NCBI GenBank assembly: GCA_021776175.1
Contig: JAJFGJ010000029.1
Coordinates: forward strand, 1-64,000
Direction of reading: 5' to 3'
From: Kiloniellaceae bacterium
Lineage (GTDB): Bacteria > Pseudomonadota > Alphaproteobacteria > Kiloniellales > J153
DNA length: 64,000 nt
A program made the position numbers and the translations under genes. Each line of letters opens with the position of its first letter. The stretch's first letter is position 1. Positions 54,753 through 63,684 of this stretch are shown here, in pieces. Below the pieces are notes generated by a model. That model was given only the letters and a program-made list of their open reading frames with translations, was not told where the DNA came from and made no database searches.

Positions 54753-55508
54753 TTAGACTCCGTCGGACATGACTTCGAGCGCCGCCCGGTCCGACAATTC
54801 GACCTTCCCGCTACCCTGCAGAACGATCGCCCCGGCTTGCTTCAGCAGGGTGAAGGTTCGACTCACGGTTTCGGTGGTCAGGCCCAGGTAGTCGCCGATA
54901 TCGTTGCGGCTCATGGGGACCGAGATCGGGCTGTCCTTCTGGCCGCGCTGCACCGCGCGCCGCGACAACAGGAGAAGGAACGAGGCCACTTTTTCCCGCG
55001 CCGTCTTGCGCCCCAGCAGCAACATTTGCTCTTGCGCGACAGCCAGCTCATGGCTCGCCATGCCGAGAAGCCGGCGCTCCATCCTTGGATATTGCTCTAG
55101 CAGTGCCTCGAGCCGCTTGCGGGGAAAGCGGCACAAGGTCGTGAACGTCACCGCTTCGGCGCTGTAGGCATAGGTCTCTTCATTGGCCAGGCCGAGAAAA
55201 TCGCCGGGAAACAGAAACCCGGTCATCTGCCGCCGCCCATCGGGCAAAAGCTTGTAAATCTTGACCGCGCCGGCGGTAACGTTGAAGACGTTCTTGGCCG
55301 GTTCGGCCTCGTCGAACAGCGGTTCTCCCGGCCCCAACTCGACACTGGAGACAATGGCCGACATATCCGCGACTTCCTGGTCATCCAGGGCCGCGCACAG
55401 GGTCAGGTGGCGCACATTGCAGGCGGCGCAAGGAGATTCGGATCTGCCGGTTCGAGGCGCCGGAGTGGGCAAACGAGCCGACATCTTTCTGATCTCAAAC
55501 AGCGTCAT
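54753..55508 (-). CDS. FNR-type oxygen-sensing transcription regulator
   Basis: This is a 251-residue Crp/Fnr family protein. Cys 27, 30 and 38 and Cys126 can hold a 4Fe-4S cluster, giving C-x2-C-x7-C spacing as in FnrL-type proteins. A cyclic-nucleotide-binding-like domain is in the middle, and the helix-turn-helix near the C-terminus reads RNDIGDYLGLTTETVSRTFT. It should switch genes at low oxygen. An FNR-box-like site lies upstream at 55630-55643. Which of its two divergent genes is controlled is unknown. Confidence 0.92.
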   Translation of the reverse strand: MTLFEIRKMSARLPTPAPRTGRSESPCAACNVRHLTLCAALDDQEVADMSAIVSSVELGPGEPLFDEAEPAKNVFNVTAGAVKIYKLLPDGRRQMTGFLFPGDFLGLANEETYAYSAEAVTFTTLCRFPRKRLEALLEQYPRMERRLLGMASHELAVAQEQMLLLGRKTAREKVASFLLLLSRRAVQRGQKDSPISVPMSRNDIGDYLGLTTETVSRTFTLLKQAGAIVLQGSGKVELSDRAALEVMSDGV

Positions 55509-55629
55509 AGCAACCTGTCCGCGATTCTACGATTTAGCGGTAATACTACACTGCGGGGGCCCAGAATCCAGCCCCGGAGAGGCTGCCGCGCAATTTTCAG
55601 GGGTAACCCCGATCTATTGACCTTACCCA

Positions 55630-55643
55630 TTGATATAGGTCAA
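55630..55643. promoter_or_regulatory. FNR-box-like site
   Basis: TTGATATAGGTCAA matches the FNR consensus TTGAT-N4-ATCAA at nine of ten conserved positions. It lies between the divergent fnr-like gene (start 55508) and the acetyltransferase-like gene (start 55706), so it may mediate autoregulation or regulation of the neighbour. Confidence 0.65.
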
Positions 55644-55705
55644 AGAGCCTTTCCCCTCAAGCGCTCAGCATAGACATCCAACCAACATGAGTATCCAGAT
55701 TAGCC

Positions 55706-56188
55706 GTGCGCGAATTAACCACACATCCCCTGGCAATCAAGCAAATCGACCAAGTCTTTCCGCTTGTCCAGGCTTCCTTGCCGCACATCGGCCTGGAGGA
55801 GTGGCAAACCTTCGCGCGCGCGAAGATTGACGCCGCCGCCCCCGACTCAGAGGGCATACAGTGCGTCATCGCGGAACAAAACTACATAGCTGGACTGTGC
55901 ATTTACCGAATCGAGGCGGTCCTTTTCCATGGCCCGGCCTTGATCGCGGACCATTTCATGGCCCTCGACCTCTTCGACCGCCCGGCGGTGGCCCATGCCC
56001 TGGCGGGATTTCTGGAAGATATGGGGCGGCGGCGCGGATGTACCGCCTTGCACACCAATATCGCCGAGGGCGCCGACCGCTTGCGGGGGTCCAAGGGCGG
56101 CCTGGCCTCGATCCTGCGCGAGCGCGGCCATACCGTCGAATCGCTACTTCTCTGCAAGGCGCTCGATAACGCGGCCTCGCGCGGCTGA
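55706..56188 (+). CDS. GNAT-fold acetyltransferase-like protein
   Basis: This 160-residue protein has an alternating helix-strand layout like the GNAT fold, with a central CVIAEQNYIAGLCIYRIEAV strand pair and a C-terminal helix-strand. The classical acetyl-CoA Q/R-x-x-G-x-G/A loop is not clear. It begins with GTG and has no clean ribosome site. It follows the FNR-box intergenic region and is convergent with the sensor kinase by two bases. The fold assignment is a guess from pattern. Confidence 0.5.
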   Translation: MRELTTHPLAIKQIDQVFPLVQASLPHIGLEEWQTFARAKIDAAAPDSEGIQCVIAEQNYIAGLCIYRIEAVLFHGPALIADHFMALDLFDRPAVAHALAGFLEDMGRRRGCTALHTNIAEGADRLRGSKGGLASILRERGHTVESLLLCKALDNAASRG

Positions 56189-56190
56189 TA

Positions 56191-57594
56191 TTAAGAGGCG
56201 GCCCCGGAGCGCGGTAAAATCAGCTTGAATCGCGTTCCCTCGGCGGTCGAACTCTCCAAGCGCAAATCGCCCCCATGGGCCCGCATCAGTTCGCGGGCGA
56301 TCGCCAGGCCCAGTCCGGTGCCCCCGGGCCGGGCCGATCCGGCGAAGGGCGCGAACAGGTTCTCGCGCGCCCGCGGCGGCAGGCCGGAGCCGTCGTCCGT
56401 GACATAAACCACGATTTGATCCTCGCCGCGTTGGGCGGTTACATCGACATGGGCCGCGCCGGCGCCGATCGAATTCAAGGTCAGGTTGCTCAAGACGCGG
56501 TGCAGCTGCTCTTGGTCGGCCTCCAGCTCGAAGGCGCCGTCGATTAAGCAGCGAAGCGCGGGCTCGCCGTTGACCTTTTCCGGCAGATCCTTGCCGACAT
56601 CTCCGACCAGCTCGACCAAATCGAAACGGCGCGGCTCGACCCTCGGCGCGCCCTGGCGGGTGAAGTCCAGGGTTTGCGCGCACAGATTGACGGCCCTGTC
56701 GATGGCGCTCACCAGGGCCGGTGCTATGCGCTGCACCTCCGGATCCCCGCTCGCCGCCAAGCGGTCGGAGATCAGCCGCGCCGTGGTCAGGATATTTCTC
56801 AAATCGTGGTTGATCTTGGTGACGGCGGTTCCCAGGGCCGCCAAATGGGCGCGTTGCTGCAGGGCATCGCGCAAGCCCTGCTGCATGTTCGCCAGCTCGC
56901 GCCGGGCCAGGCCGATCTCGTCTTGGCGCGTGGTCGGCACCGCGATCCGCGATCCGTCCTCGGGATTCTCGTGAAAGCGTGCCATGCTCTCGGTTAAACG
57001 GCGCATGGGCCTGACCATGAGCAGATGCAGGCTGAGGTACACCAGGGCCGCCGTGAACAGCGAAATGCCGAAGGAAAGGGCTAGAATGCGATTCCCATAA
57101 CCGATTATCAGGGTCCGTAGTTCAGCTTCGTCGAGCACAATCTCGACCAGGATGTTTGGATCGTTGGGCGAGGGTCCGACCACGCGCAAGATTCGGGTGC
57201 CATCGCCCAGCATGGTTCTCAGGGCGCTGCCGATCAGGGCAAAAAAGTTCATCTCCCGTAAATCGAAGCTGGCATCCAGCCGCTCGGGCTTGGAAGCCAT
57301 CAGAATCAACTTACCCGCGTTCGGCTCGGTCAGGGCGACCGTGTAGGCGCCGACGTGAGATAGCAGCTCGCGCCCCAATTCCTCGCTGACCATGTTGTCC
57401 GGGGTCGCCTCGAGCGCGAGGATGGCCAAGTGCGCGTCGCCCAAACGATTTTGCAGGTAGGTCAGGCGAAAGCGGCCGACGGAGGGCGCGAAAATCAGGA
57501 CTTCCGCCAGCATCACGAACGCGATTGTCAGCAGTAGAAGCTTTGCCGACAGGCTCTTGGCCAGCGGCGGGAGTCTAATCTTGGTCACCGTCAT
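56191..57594 (-). CDS. Membrane sensor histidine kinase
   Basis: This is a 467-residue kinase. A membrane helix near 18-36, a periplasmic sensor domain of about 130 residues, a second helix (about 170-195) and a HAMP segment precede the DHp helix with His263 in KINHDLRNILTT. The catalytic domain has an N box (SNLTLNS), and G boxes DDGSGLP and GGTGLGLAIA. The ATG at 57594 is chosen since the first helix begins shortly after; the longer frame starting at 57666 lacks a ribosome site. No response regulator is adjacent. Confidence 0.9.
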   Translation of the reverse strand: MTVTKIRLPPLAKSLSAKLLLLTIAFVMLAEVLIFAPSVGRFRLTYLQNRLGDAHLAILALEATPDNMVSEELGRELLSHVGAYTVALTEPNAGKLILMASKPERLDASFDLREMNFFALIGSALRTMLGDGTRILRVVGPSPNDPNILVEIVLDEAELRTLIIGYGNRILALSFGISLFTAALVYLSLHLLMVRPMRRLTESMARFHENPEDGSRIAVPTTRQDEIGLARRELANMQQGLRDALQQRAHLAALGTAVTKINHDLRNILTTARLISDRLAASGDPEVQRIAPALVSAIDRAVNLCAQTLDFTRQGAPRVEPRRFDLVELVGDVGKDLPEKVNGEPALRCLIDGAFELEADQEQLHRVLSNLTLNSIGAGAAHVDVTAQRGEDQIVVYVTDDGSGLPPRARENLFAPFAGSARPGGTGLGLAIARELMRAHGGDLRLESSTAEGTRFKLILPRSGAAS

Positions 57595-57717
57595 GGTCTT
57601 ACCATACCATGAAGCAGCCGCGCGGGACCATGAAGTGGCCAAGAGGGCATGGCCACGGCGCGGCAACTAAGGATAGCTAAGTGTGCCTGGCCCCGATCAC
57701 GTGGGGTGGAAAGATAC

Positions 57718-57772
57718 GGCGCGCCGCTACCGACCAAGGGAGAGGGAGGGTTCGGACGGTAGCGGACGCGCC
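57718..57772 (-). terminator. Probable terminator of the CNPC-repeat gene
   Basis: GGCGCGCCGCTACCG pairs with CGGTAGCGGACGCGCC across a purine-rich loop of 24 bases, with one bulge. It lies about 36 bases after the stop of the CNPC gene on the minus strand. A short T-containing stretch follows on that strand. Confidence 0.5.
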
Positions 57773-57808
57773 GGCACCTCAACACGTGAGGACCAACTTC
57801 GCGTTAGC

Positions 57809-58102
57809 TTAGTCGGTCGACGCCGCGCAGGGGTTGCAGGGGTTGCACTTGGCCGCCGCACAGGGATTGCAGGGGTTGCATTTGGCCGCCGCACAGGGAT
57901 TGCAGGGGTTGCACTTGGCCGCCGCGCAGGGGTTGCAAGGATTGCACTTGGCCGCACAGGGGTTGCACTTGGCCGCGCAGGGGTTGCAGGCCGCGGCAAC
58001 TAAAACCGACGTGCCGGCCGCTTTCGCGCTGGCGTCGGGAAGAGTGGCCGCACCGGTGGCCAGGGTCGCGACGCTGAGCGCCAAAACAGTCTTTCTAATC
58101 AT
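57809..58102 (-). CDS. Exported cysteine-rich CNPC-repeat peptide
   Basis: This 97-residue protein has a signal peptide to about residue 26 (ending ASA). The mature part has 16 cysteines in a regular pattern at 39, 42, 46, 49, 53, 56, 59, 64, 67, 70, 75, 78, 81, 86, 89 and 92. The unit is CNPCNPCAAAK (11 residues) repeated about four times after two short CNPCAAK units. The DNA is a tandem 33-base repeat. The start is an ATG with GGAGGCG upstream. It should be periplasmic or secreted and could bind metal or form disulfide arrays. It could also be a substrate for modification; no modifying enzyme is adjacent. Confidence 0.75.
   Translation of the reverse strand: MIRKTVLALSVATLATGAATLPDASAKAAGTSVLVAAACNPCAAKCNPCAAKCNPCNPCAAAKCNPCNPCAAAKCNPCNPCAAAKCNPCNPCAASTD
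57826..57985 (-). repeat. 33-base tandem repeat within the CNPC gene
   Basis: Four to five units of about 33 bases encode CNPCNPCAAAK. Copies differ by a few silent bases, so the peptide repeat is conserved over the DNA repeat. Unit number could vary by slippage. Confidence 0.7.
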
Positions 58103-58128
58103 AATTCGCCTCCTAAAGTGAAGTCTTA

Positions 58129-58144
58129 CCGGCGGGTCCGCCGG
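58129..58144. promoter_or_regulatory. Short perfect palindrome in the CNPC leader
   Basis: CCGGCGG-GT-CCGCCGG lies about 27 bases upstream of the CNPC start codon and the GGAGGCG site. It may be an operator or a leader hairpin that sequesters translation; not tested. Confidence 0.4.
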
Positions 58145-58326
58145 CCGCGCACCGGGCCTTGGTTAACAGGCAACGCCGCAAGTTTATCGGCGATCGCAAA
58201 CTTGCCCGGTAAACCGCGCCTCAAGATAATGGCGATTCGGTCCGGTTTTCTCGACTCACGTCTGGGCTTTTTGGTTCACATATCCGTGAAAGTTATCGCG
58301 AATTTCTCACGAGGCCGCCGCCGCGA

Positions 58327-59751
58327 TCACCCCAGGCGGGCGAGCAGACGGACCAGCCATTTGGTGCGCGCGCTAAATAGCTTGGGCACGTAAAAGCTGC
58401 CGGCGGCGCGCTTGCTGGCCTCGCCCAGGGTCGGGTAGGGCGCGATCATTCCGGCCAAGGCCGAAACCTTGGACCCTTGCGACATGGCCAGAACCCAGGG
58501 CTGGATCAGCTCGCCGGCATGTTCCCCGACGATGGAGGCGCCCAGAATCTTGCCGTTCGGCGCCGTGATCGCCTTGACCGCGCCCTGGGTTTGGCGCTCC
58601 GCCTGGGCCCGGTCGTTCTCGGCGAAGGGCCAGCGCAGAATACGAATATCGCCATGGGCCTGGCGCGCGGCCTCCTCGGTCATCCCGACCTGGGCCAGCT
58701 CCGGCGCCGTGTAGGTGACCCACGGCAGGGCGCGGATATCGACCTTGGCTGGCCAGCGGAACAAGGCGTTCTTGATGACGATCCCGGCGTGATATCCCGC
58801 CATGTGGGTGAACTGCGGCCCCCCGGCCACGTCGCCGGCGGCGAAAACCCGCGAATTCGTCGTGCGCAGGCGGCCATCGACCTTCACCCCGCGGCGGTCG
58901 AAGTCGATGCCCGCGGCCTCAAGACCCAAGCCATCGAGATTCGGCGTTCGGCCGGCGGCGAGCAACAAGGCCGAGCCGGCTATCCAGTCCTCCCGGCCAT
59001 CGCGCTCGATCTTGACGCCGATACCGCCATCTCGGCGCTCAACCGCGGCGACCTTGGTGCCTTCGTGAAGGTCGATACCGTCGGCGCGCAGCTTGGCGCG
59101 CAGGACCGCGACCAGCTCGGGATCGTCCTTGGGTAGAATATTAGCCATCTCGACGATGCTGACCTTGGCGCCGAGAAGCCGGAATGCCTGGCCGAGCTCG
59201 CAGCCGATCGGCCCGCCCCCGACGACGATCAGATGATCCGGCCGTTCGGTCAGATCGAAGACCGTTTCGTTGGTCAGGAAATCGACCCCATCGAGCCCGG
59301 GAATGGGCGGCACCAGAGGCCGCGACCCGGTCGCCACCACATAACGCCGCGCCCGTATACGCCTGTCCCCCGCCTCGACCTCGCGGGCGTTAACGAAGCG
59401 GCCGGCGGATTTCACGACGGTGACGCCGAGACCCTCGAAGCGCTCCACCGAGTCCATCGGGGCGATGGCGTCGATCACCGCTCTAACGTGGTCGTGGACA
59501 GCCTGAAAATCGATCCGCGGCGGGTCGTAATGAACCCCCAGGGCCTGGGCCCGGCGATGAGCGCTGGCGGCCTTGGCGGCGACCAGCAGGGCCTTGGAGG
59601 GGACGCAGCCATAGTTCAGGCAATCGCCCCCCATGGCGGCCTTTTCGATCAAGACCGTATCGGCCCCCATCTGCGAGGCGCCCGCGGCGATGGACAAGCC
59701 GGCGGAACCGGCGCCGATCACACAGATGTCCGGCGTTAGAATTTCGCTCAT
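58327..59751 (-). CDS. Pyridine nucleotide-disulfide oxidoreductase, MerA/LPD-like
   Basis: This is a 474-residue flavoprotein. FAD binding is by CVIGAGSAGLSIAAGASQMG and the redox-active pair is in GGDCLNYGCVPSKAL. A second dinucleotide motif VVGGGPIGCELGQAF binds NAD(P)H. The C-terminal interface, which in lipoamide dehydrogenase and glutathione reductase carries a catalytic His-Pro, reads APYPTLGE instead of H-x-H-P-T, so the His is missing. It lacks the C-terminal Cys pair of true MerA. The gene lies next to the CNPC peptide and, across a repeat, a TVP38 protein. Confidence 0.88.
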   Translation of the reverse strand: MSEILTPDICVIGAGSAGLSIAAGASQMGADTVLIEKAAMGGDCLNYGCVPSKALLVAAKAASAHRRAQALGVHYDPPRIDFQAVHDHVRAVIDAIAPMDSVERFEGLGVTVVKSAGRFVNAREVEAGDRRIRARRYVVATGSRPLVPPIPGLDGVDFLTNETVFDLTERPDHLIVVGGGPIGCELGQAFRLLGAKVSIVEMANILPKDDPELVAVLRAKLRADGIDLHEGTKVAAVERRDGGIGVKIERDGREDWIAGSALLLAAGRTPNLDGLGLEAAGIDFDRRGVKVDGRLRTTNSRVFAAGDVAGGPQFTHMAGYHAGIVIKNALFRWPAKVDIRALPWVTYTAPELAQVGMTEEAARQAHGDIRILRWPFAENDRAQAERQTQGAVKAITAPNGKILGASIVGEHAGELIQPWVLAMSQGSKVSALAGMIAPYPTLGEASKRAAGSFYVPKLFSARTKWLVRLLARLG

Positions 59752-59793
59752 ACTGACCCCATGCGCTCTAGGATTGACCGATGACTCAAGAAT

Positions 59794-59972
59794 CCCCTCC
59801 CCCCTTGCGGGGGAGGGTGGGGGGAAGCGCGTCCGCGCGTCAAGAGACTCGCTTTACTGCTCCGGCGCCAGCGCGAGGCAGCAATAATCAAGACAAAAAA
59901 GAAATGAGTCGTTTGACGCGCTGTCGCGCTTCCCCCCACCCCAGCCCTCCCCCTCAAAGGGGGAGGGAGCTC
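59794..59972. repeat. Dispersed palindromic element, full copy 2
   Basis: This copy has the same outer C/G arms as 42-226. The left core is AGCGCGTCCGCGCGTCAAGA followed by GACTCGC, and the right arm is GAGTCGTTTGACGCGCTGTC then GCGC. The core arms have two mismatches, so it is older or less constrained than copy 1. It fills the gap between the disulfide reductase and the TVP38 gene. Confidence 0.75.
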
Positions 59973-59991
59973 TTATTTTTCGATCGATCCG

Positions 59992-60741
59992 CTAGCCCGC
60001 CCCGCCCCGCCCCGCCTTGAATTTCTTATAGGCCACCGGCAGCAGCGCCAAGACGGCAAGGCCGGCGATCGGGATCAGAATATCCGGCGTGAACATGATC
60101 CGAAGGTCCGGGGTGCCGCCCGCGTCCAGGACCGCCCCCAGCCCATTGCCCAGGCTGGCGAAGACAAAGGTGCCGGGGATGATGCCGAAAAAGGTCGCGA
60201 TCACGTAGTCGCGAAGCGACACGCCCAGGAACGCCGGCACCAAATTAACCAACCAAAATGGGAACAAGGGTATCAAGCGCAGCACGAAGAGGTAATTCAG
60301 GGCGTTTTCCCGGAAACCTTCCTCCATGCGGCGCAGGGCCGGGCCCGCCTTGGCCCGCAGCATGCCGCCCAAGGCCGTGCGCGCGGCCAGGAACACGCCG
60401 CTTGCCCCGAGTGTGGCCCCGACCACGACGCAAACCGCGGCCGGCACGGTTCCGAACAGAAAACCCGCCACCACGGTGAGCAGGGCGCCGCCGGGAATCG
60501 AGAACGCCACGATCAGGGCGTAGATCGCAACGAAGCTCAGGCCGGCGAGCAAGGCGTTTTCCTCGACCCGGCCCGCCAGCCAGCCGCGATGCTCGCGCAG
60601 GGCGTCGAGCCCGATAAAGCGGTCCAAGCCGAGGACGAAGAACAGCACCAGGCCCGCGCCCAGGATCGCCAAGGGTCCCAATCGGTAAAGCAGCCGCCCT
60701 TTTTTAGAGGCCTGGCCGGTTGATCCGGTCATGGCATTCAT
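59992..60741 (-). CDS. TVP38/TMEM64 family membrane protein
   Basis: This is a 249-residue membrane protein of the TVP38/DedA-like clan. It has six helices with the family hallmark regions FSIPGGALLTVVAGFLFG, and FRENALNYLFVLRLIPLFPF then NLVPAF. Relatives are often encoded next to MerA-like flavoproteins, and here one lies just downstream. It may work with a redox or metal enzyme, but that is inference from context. A start at 60732 is equally in frame. Confidence 0.9.
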   Translation of the reverse strand: MNAMTGSTGQASKKGRLLYRLGPLAILGAGLVLFFVLGLDRFIGLDALREHRGWLAGRVEENALLAGLSFVAIYALIVAFSIPGGALLTVVAGFLFGTVPAAVCVVVGATLGASGVFLAARTALGGMLRAKAGPALRRMEEGFRENALNYLFVLRLIPLFPFWLVNLVPAFLGVSLRDYVIATFFGIIPGTFVFASLGNGLGAVLDAGGTPDLRIMFTPDILIPIAGLAVLALLPVAYKKFKAGRGGAG

Positions 60742-60985
60742 TCGTCCTTCCCCACGGCACCCGGAAATGCTGGCCCCCGCCGGCCGGCCGGGCCCGCCTT
60801 TCTAGTATCACATCTTGGCATCGGCTAGTAACCTTGGCGTGAAGCACCCGTCCCGGCGGGTCAAGCGCGCACCCGTAAGGCGGCCCGCATCGCGCGGATT
60901 CCAGCGCATGATCCGTTGACAGACCGGGTGGCGGCCCGTATACAGCCAGCCGGATTTCAAGCTTCCCGACACCGGAGAAAATAAC

Positions 60986-61120
60986 GTGAAGCGCACCTAT
61001 CAACCAAGTGTGCTCGTCCGCAAGCGCCGTCACGGCTTTCGGGCCCGCATGGCGACCGTGGGCGGCCGCAATGTCATCGCGCGCCGGCGCGCCAAGGGTC
61101 GTAAGCGCCTCTCAGCTTAA
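60986..61120 (+). CDS. rpmH: Ribosomal protein bL34
   Basis: This is a 44-residue basic protein starting [20 protein letters not shown] and ending with a GRKRLSA tail. A GTG start has GGAG nine bases before. It is the first gene of the rpmH-rnpA-yidD-yidC-ysxC series. The length is normal for the family. It falls below many gene-length cutoffs. Confidence 0.96.
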   Translation: MKRTYQPSVLVRKRRHGFRARMATVGGRNVIARRRAKGRKRLSA

Positions 61121-61132
61121 GCCGCTATCGCT

Positions 61133-61573
61133 ATGATGCCTTCCATCGGACGGCTGAAAAAGCGGCCTGACTTCCTCAAAGTGGCTGCCGCGCGCACGAA
61201 ATGGGTAACTCCCGGCCTGATTCTTCAGGCCCGTCGGCGTCCCGCGCCCGGCGGACCGGACGAAGGCCGTGAGGCGGACGAAGGCCATGAGGCAGGCAAG
61301 GACCGCGCGGTCCGGGTCGGGTTCACGGTCAGCCGAAAGGTCGGCAACGCGGTCCAGCGGAATCGGGCCCGGCGCCGGCTGCGGGCGGTGGCGCGGGCGG
61401 TCCTGCCGGATCGTGGGCGCGCCGGCACCGATTACGTCTTGATTGGACGCCGCGCGACGCTGGAGCGGCCCTACGGGGCGCTGAGTGAGGATTTGCGCGA
61501 GGCGCTGGAGCGCATCGGCAAATCGGGAAAATCGCGCCGGAGTACCGCGGCGGTGAAGGTGAGGCGCGAATGA
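61133..61573 (+). CDS. rnpA: Ribonuclease P protein component
   Basis: This 146-residue basic protein binds RNase P RNA to trim tRNA leaders. The RNR motif region reads [16 protein letters not shown], and an N-terminal [10 protein letters not shown] is typical. It carries an insertion of about 20 residues rich in Gly, Asp and Glu after residue 35 ([18 protein letters not shown]), longer than usual. ATG at 61133 or 61136. Its stop overlaps yidD by four bases. Confidence 0.93.
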   Translation: MMPSIGRLKKRPDFLKVAAARTKWVTPGLILQARRRPAPGGPDEGREADEGHEAGKDRAVRVGFTVSRKVGNAVQRNRARRRLRAVARAVLPDRGRAGTDYVLIGRRATLERPYGALSEDLREALERIGKSGKSRRSTAAVKVRRE

Positions 61574-61863
61574 AAGTCCTGAAGATCGTGGCCGTCGGCA
61601 TGATACGCGGCTATCAGTGGTTCATCCGGCCGATCCTGCCCATGTCTTGCCGTTTTTGGCCGAGTTGTTCCCACTACGCGATCGAGGCGGTCCAACGCCA
61701 CGGCGTGCTGCGCGGCGGCGGCCTCTCGGTGTGGCGAATTCTGCGCTGCAATCCCTGGGGCGGCTCCGGCATCGACCCGGTGCCGGACCATGTCTCTCCT
61801 CTTTTGCGGTCTAAGCGTTCGCGTGGGCACACTTGCGCCGCCCACGGTCACGACCATATTTGA
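61570..61863 (+). CDS. yidD: Membrane insertion efficiency factor YidD
   Basis: This 97-residue protein has the YidD signature [20 protein letters not shown], which carries the conserved Cys pair, and [14 protein letters not shown] later. It helps YidC. A His/Arg-rich tail follows ([11 protein letters not shown]). It overlaps rnpA by four bases. Confidence 0.92.
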   Translation: MKVLKIVAVGMIRGYQWFIRPILPMSCRFWPSCSHYAIEAVQRHGVLRGGGLSVWRILRCNPWGGSGIDPVPDHVSPLLRSKRSRGHTCAAHGHDHI

Positions 61864-61899
61864 ACGGCCGAGCCCCTAGCCAGGACCTAAGTACCATCC

Positions 61900-63684
61900 A
61901 TGGATCAAAAAAATCTAATCCTGGCGATTGTCCTCTCAGTCGCCATCTTGCTCGGCTTTCAGCTTCTTGTCGGCGAGCAACACGTCGCCCCGCCGCAGGG
62001 CGGACCGGAGGCGACTCAAAGCGCCGGGGGTGTTTCGGCACCTAGCGCCGGGGGGACGACCCCGCCCAGCGCTCCGGTAGCCGCCGCGCCGGGCGGGGTC
62101 AGCGTGCCGACGGCGGGCGGGGCGCCAGCCATTCCCGCCGTGCCGGCCGAGGTGACCCGCGCGGAGGTCATCACCAAGGGCGCGCGGGTCGCCATAGAAA
62201 CGCCGACCTTGCGCGGTTCCATAGCGCTCCTCGGCGCGCGTATCGACGATCTGACCCTGATCGGATACCGCGAGACCATCGACCCGGACAGCAATGAGAT
62301 CGTTCTGTTGTCGCCGCAAGGCGCGGAAAACCCATATTTCGCGGATTTCGGCTGGACCGGCGCCGGCGTGGCCCTGCCGAACGCGGAAACGCTGTGGCGC
62401 GCCGATGCCGGCGTTCTCACCCCGGATCAACCGGTCACCCTATCCTGGGACAACGGCGCCGGTTTGCGTTTCGAGACTTTGTATAAGATCGACGAGAACT
62501 ACCTTTTCACGGTCACGCAGCGGGTCTTCAACACCTCCGGCGCGGCGGTGACCCTGCTTCCCTACGGCTTGATATCGCGGACCAACACGCCCGACATTCT
62601 GGGCTTTTATATTCTCCATGAGGGTTTGCTCGGGGTCTTCGACGACGTGCTCAAGGAAGTCGATTACAGCGATTTGAGCGATGACGGCCCGGTTCAAGTG
62701 GCGACGACCGGCGGTTGGCTGGGCATCACCGACAAGTATTGGCTGGTCGCCCTGGTCCCGGACCAGAAAAAGAAGGTCAATACGCGCTTCCTCCACGACG
62801 GAAGCAGCGGCGTCGACAAATACCAGACCGATTTCCTCTATGACGGCACCAACATCGTGCCCGGCGCGGCGGCCGAGGTCACCAGCCACCTTTTCGCCGG
62901 GGCCAAGAAAGTCCTGCTGCTCGACCAATACGAGGAAGATTACGGCTTCGCGCAGTTCGACCTATCGGTCGATTTCGGCTGGTTCTATTTCCTGACCAAG
63001 CCGTTGTTCTATGCGCTTCATTTTCTCGCCGAACAAATCGGTAATTTCGGGGTCGCGATCCTGATCCTGACCGTCGGCGTCAAGCTGGTGTTCTTCCCCC
63101 TGGCCAACAAGTCCTATGTTTCCATGGCCAAGATGCGCAAGCTGCAACCCGAGCAGATCAAGCTGAAAGAACGCTTCGGCGAGGATAAGCAACGCCTGAA
63201 TCAGGAAATGATGGCGCTTTATAAGAAAGAAGGCGCCAACCCCTTAGCGGGGTGCCTGCCGATCCTGGTCCAGATTCCGGTGTTCTTCGCCCTCTACAAG
63301 GTCATGTTCGTCACCATAGAAATGCGCCACGCGCCGTTTTTCGGTTGGATTCAGGATCTCTCGGCCCACGATCCGACTTCGATCCTGAACGGTTTTGGGA
63401 TCTTGCCCTGGGACGTGCCGCAACTTGGCGCCCTGGACGTCATCAGCATCGGTGTGTGGCCCCTGCTCATGGGTATCTCCATGTTCCTGCAGCAACGCTT
63501 GAACCCGCAGCCGCCGGATCCGATTCAGGCCAAGATTTTCCTCTTCATGCCGATCATCTTCACCTTCCTGCTGGCCCGCTTCCCGGCCGGATTGGTGATC
63601 TATTGGACCTGGAACAACCTGCTTTCCATCACCCAGCAATACATCATCATGCGGCGCCTAGGCGTGCGCATCGGCCGGACGTGA
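61900..63684 (+). CDS. yidC: Membrane protein insertase YidC
   Basis: This is a 594-residue insertase. A first helix (about 5-22) leads to a low-complexity Gly/Pro/Ala linker, a large periplasmic domain and five C-terminal helices. The conserved insertase core has [17 protein letters not shown], then [16 protein letters not shown]. The start ATG follows AGGACC. The stop overlaps the ysxC start GTG by four bases. Confidence 0.95.
   Translation: MDQKNLILAIVLSVAILLGFQLLVGEQHVAPPQGGPEATQSAGGVSAPSAGGTTPPSAPVAAAPGGVSVPTAGGAPAIPAVPAEVTRAEVITKGARVAIETPTLRGSIALLGARIDDLTLIGYRETIDPDSNEIVLLSPQGAENPYFADFGWTGAGVALPNAETLWRADAGVLTPDQPVTLSWDNGAGLRFETLYKIDENYLFTVTQRVFNTSGAAVTLLPYGLISRTNTPDILGFYILHEGLLGVFDDVLKEVDYSDLSDDGPVQVATTGGWLGITDKYWLVALVPDQKKKVNTRFLHDGSSGVDKYQTDFLYDGTNIVPGAAAEVTSHLFAGAKKVLLLDQYEEDYGFAQFDLSVDFGWFYFLTKPLFYALHFLAEQIGNFGVAILILTVGVKLVFFPLANKSYVSMAKMRKLQPEQIKLKERFGEDKQRLNQEMMALYKKEGANPLAGCLPILVQIPVFFALYKVMFVTIEMRHAPFFGWIQDLSAHDPTSILNGFGILPWDVPQLGALDVISIGVWPLLMGISMFLQQRLNPQPPDPIQAKIFLFMPIIFTFLLARFPAGLVIYWTWNNLLSITQQYIIMRRLGVRIGRT

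Noticed and set aside
57834..58121. Plus-strand open frame with repeated GLHLAAAQGLQ, antisense to the CNPC gene.
   Set aside because: It is the shadow of the 33-base repeat; it has no signal peptide or ribosome site, while the minus strand has both.
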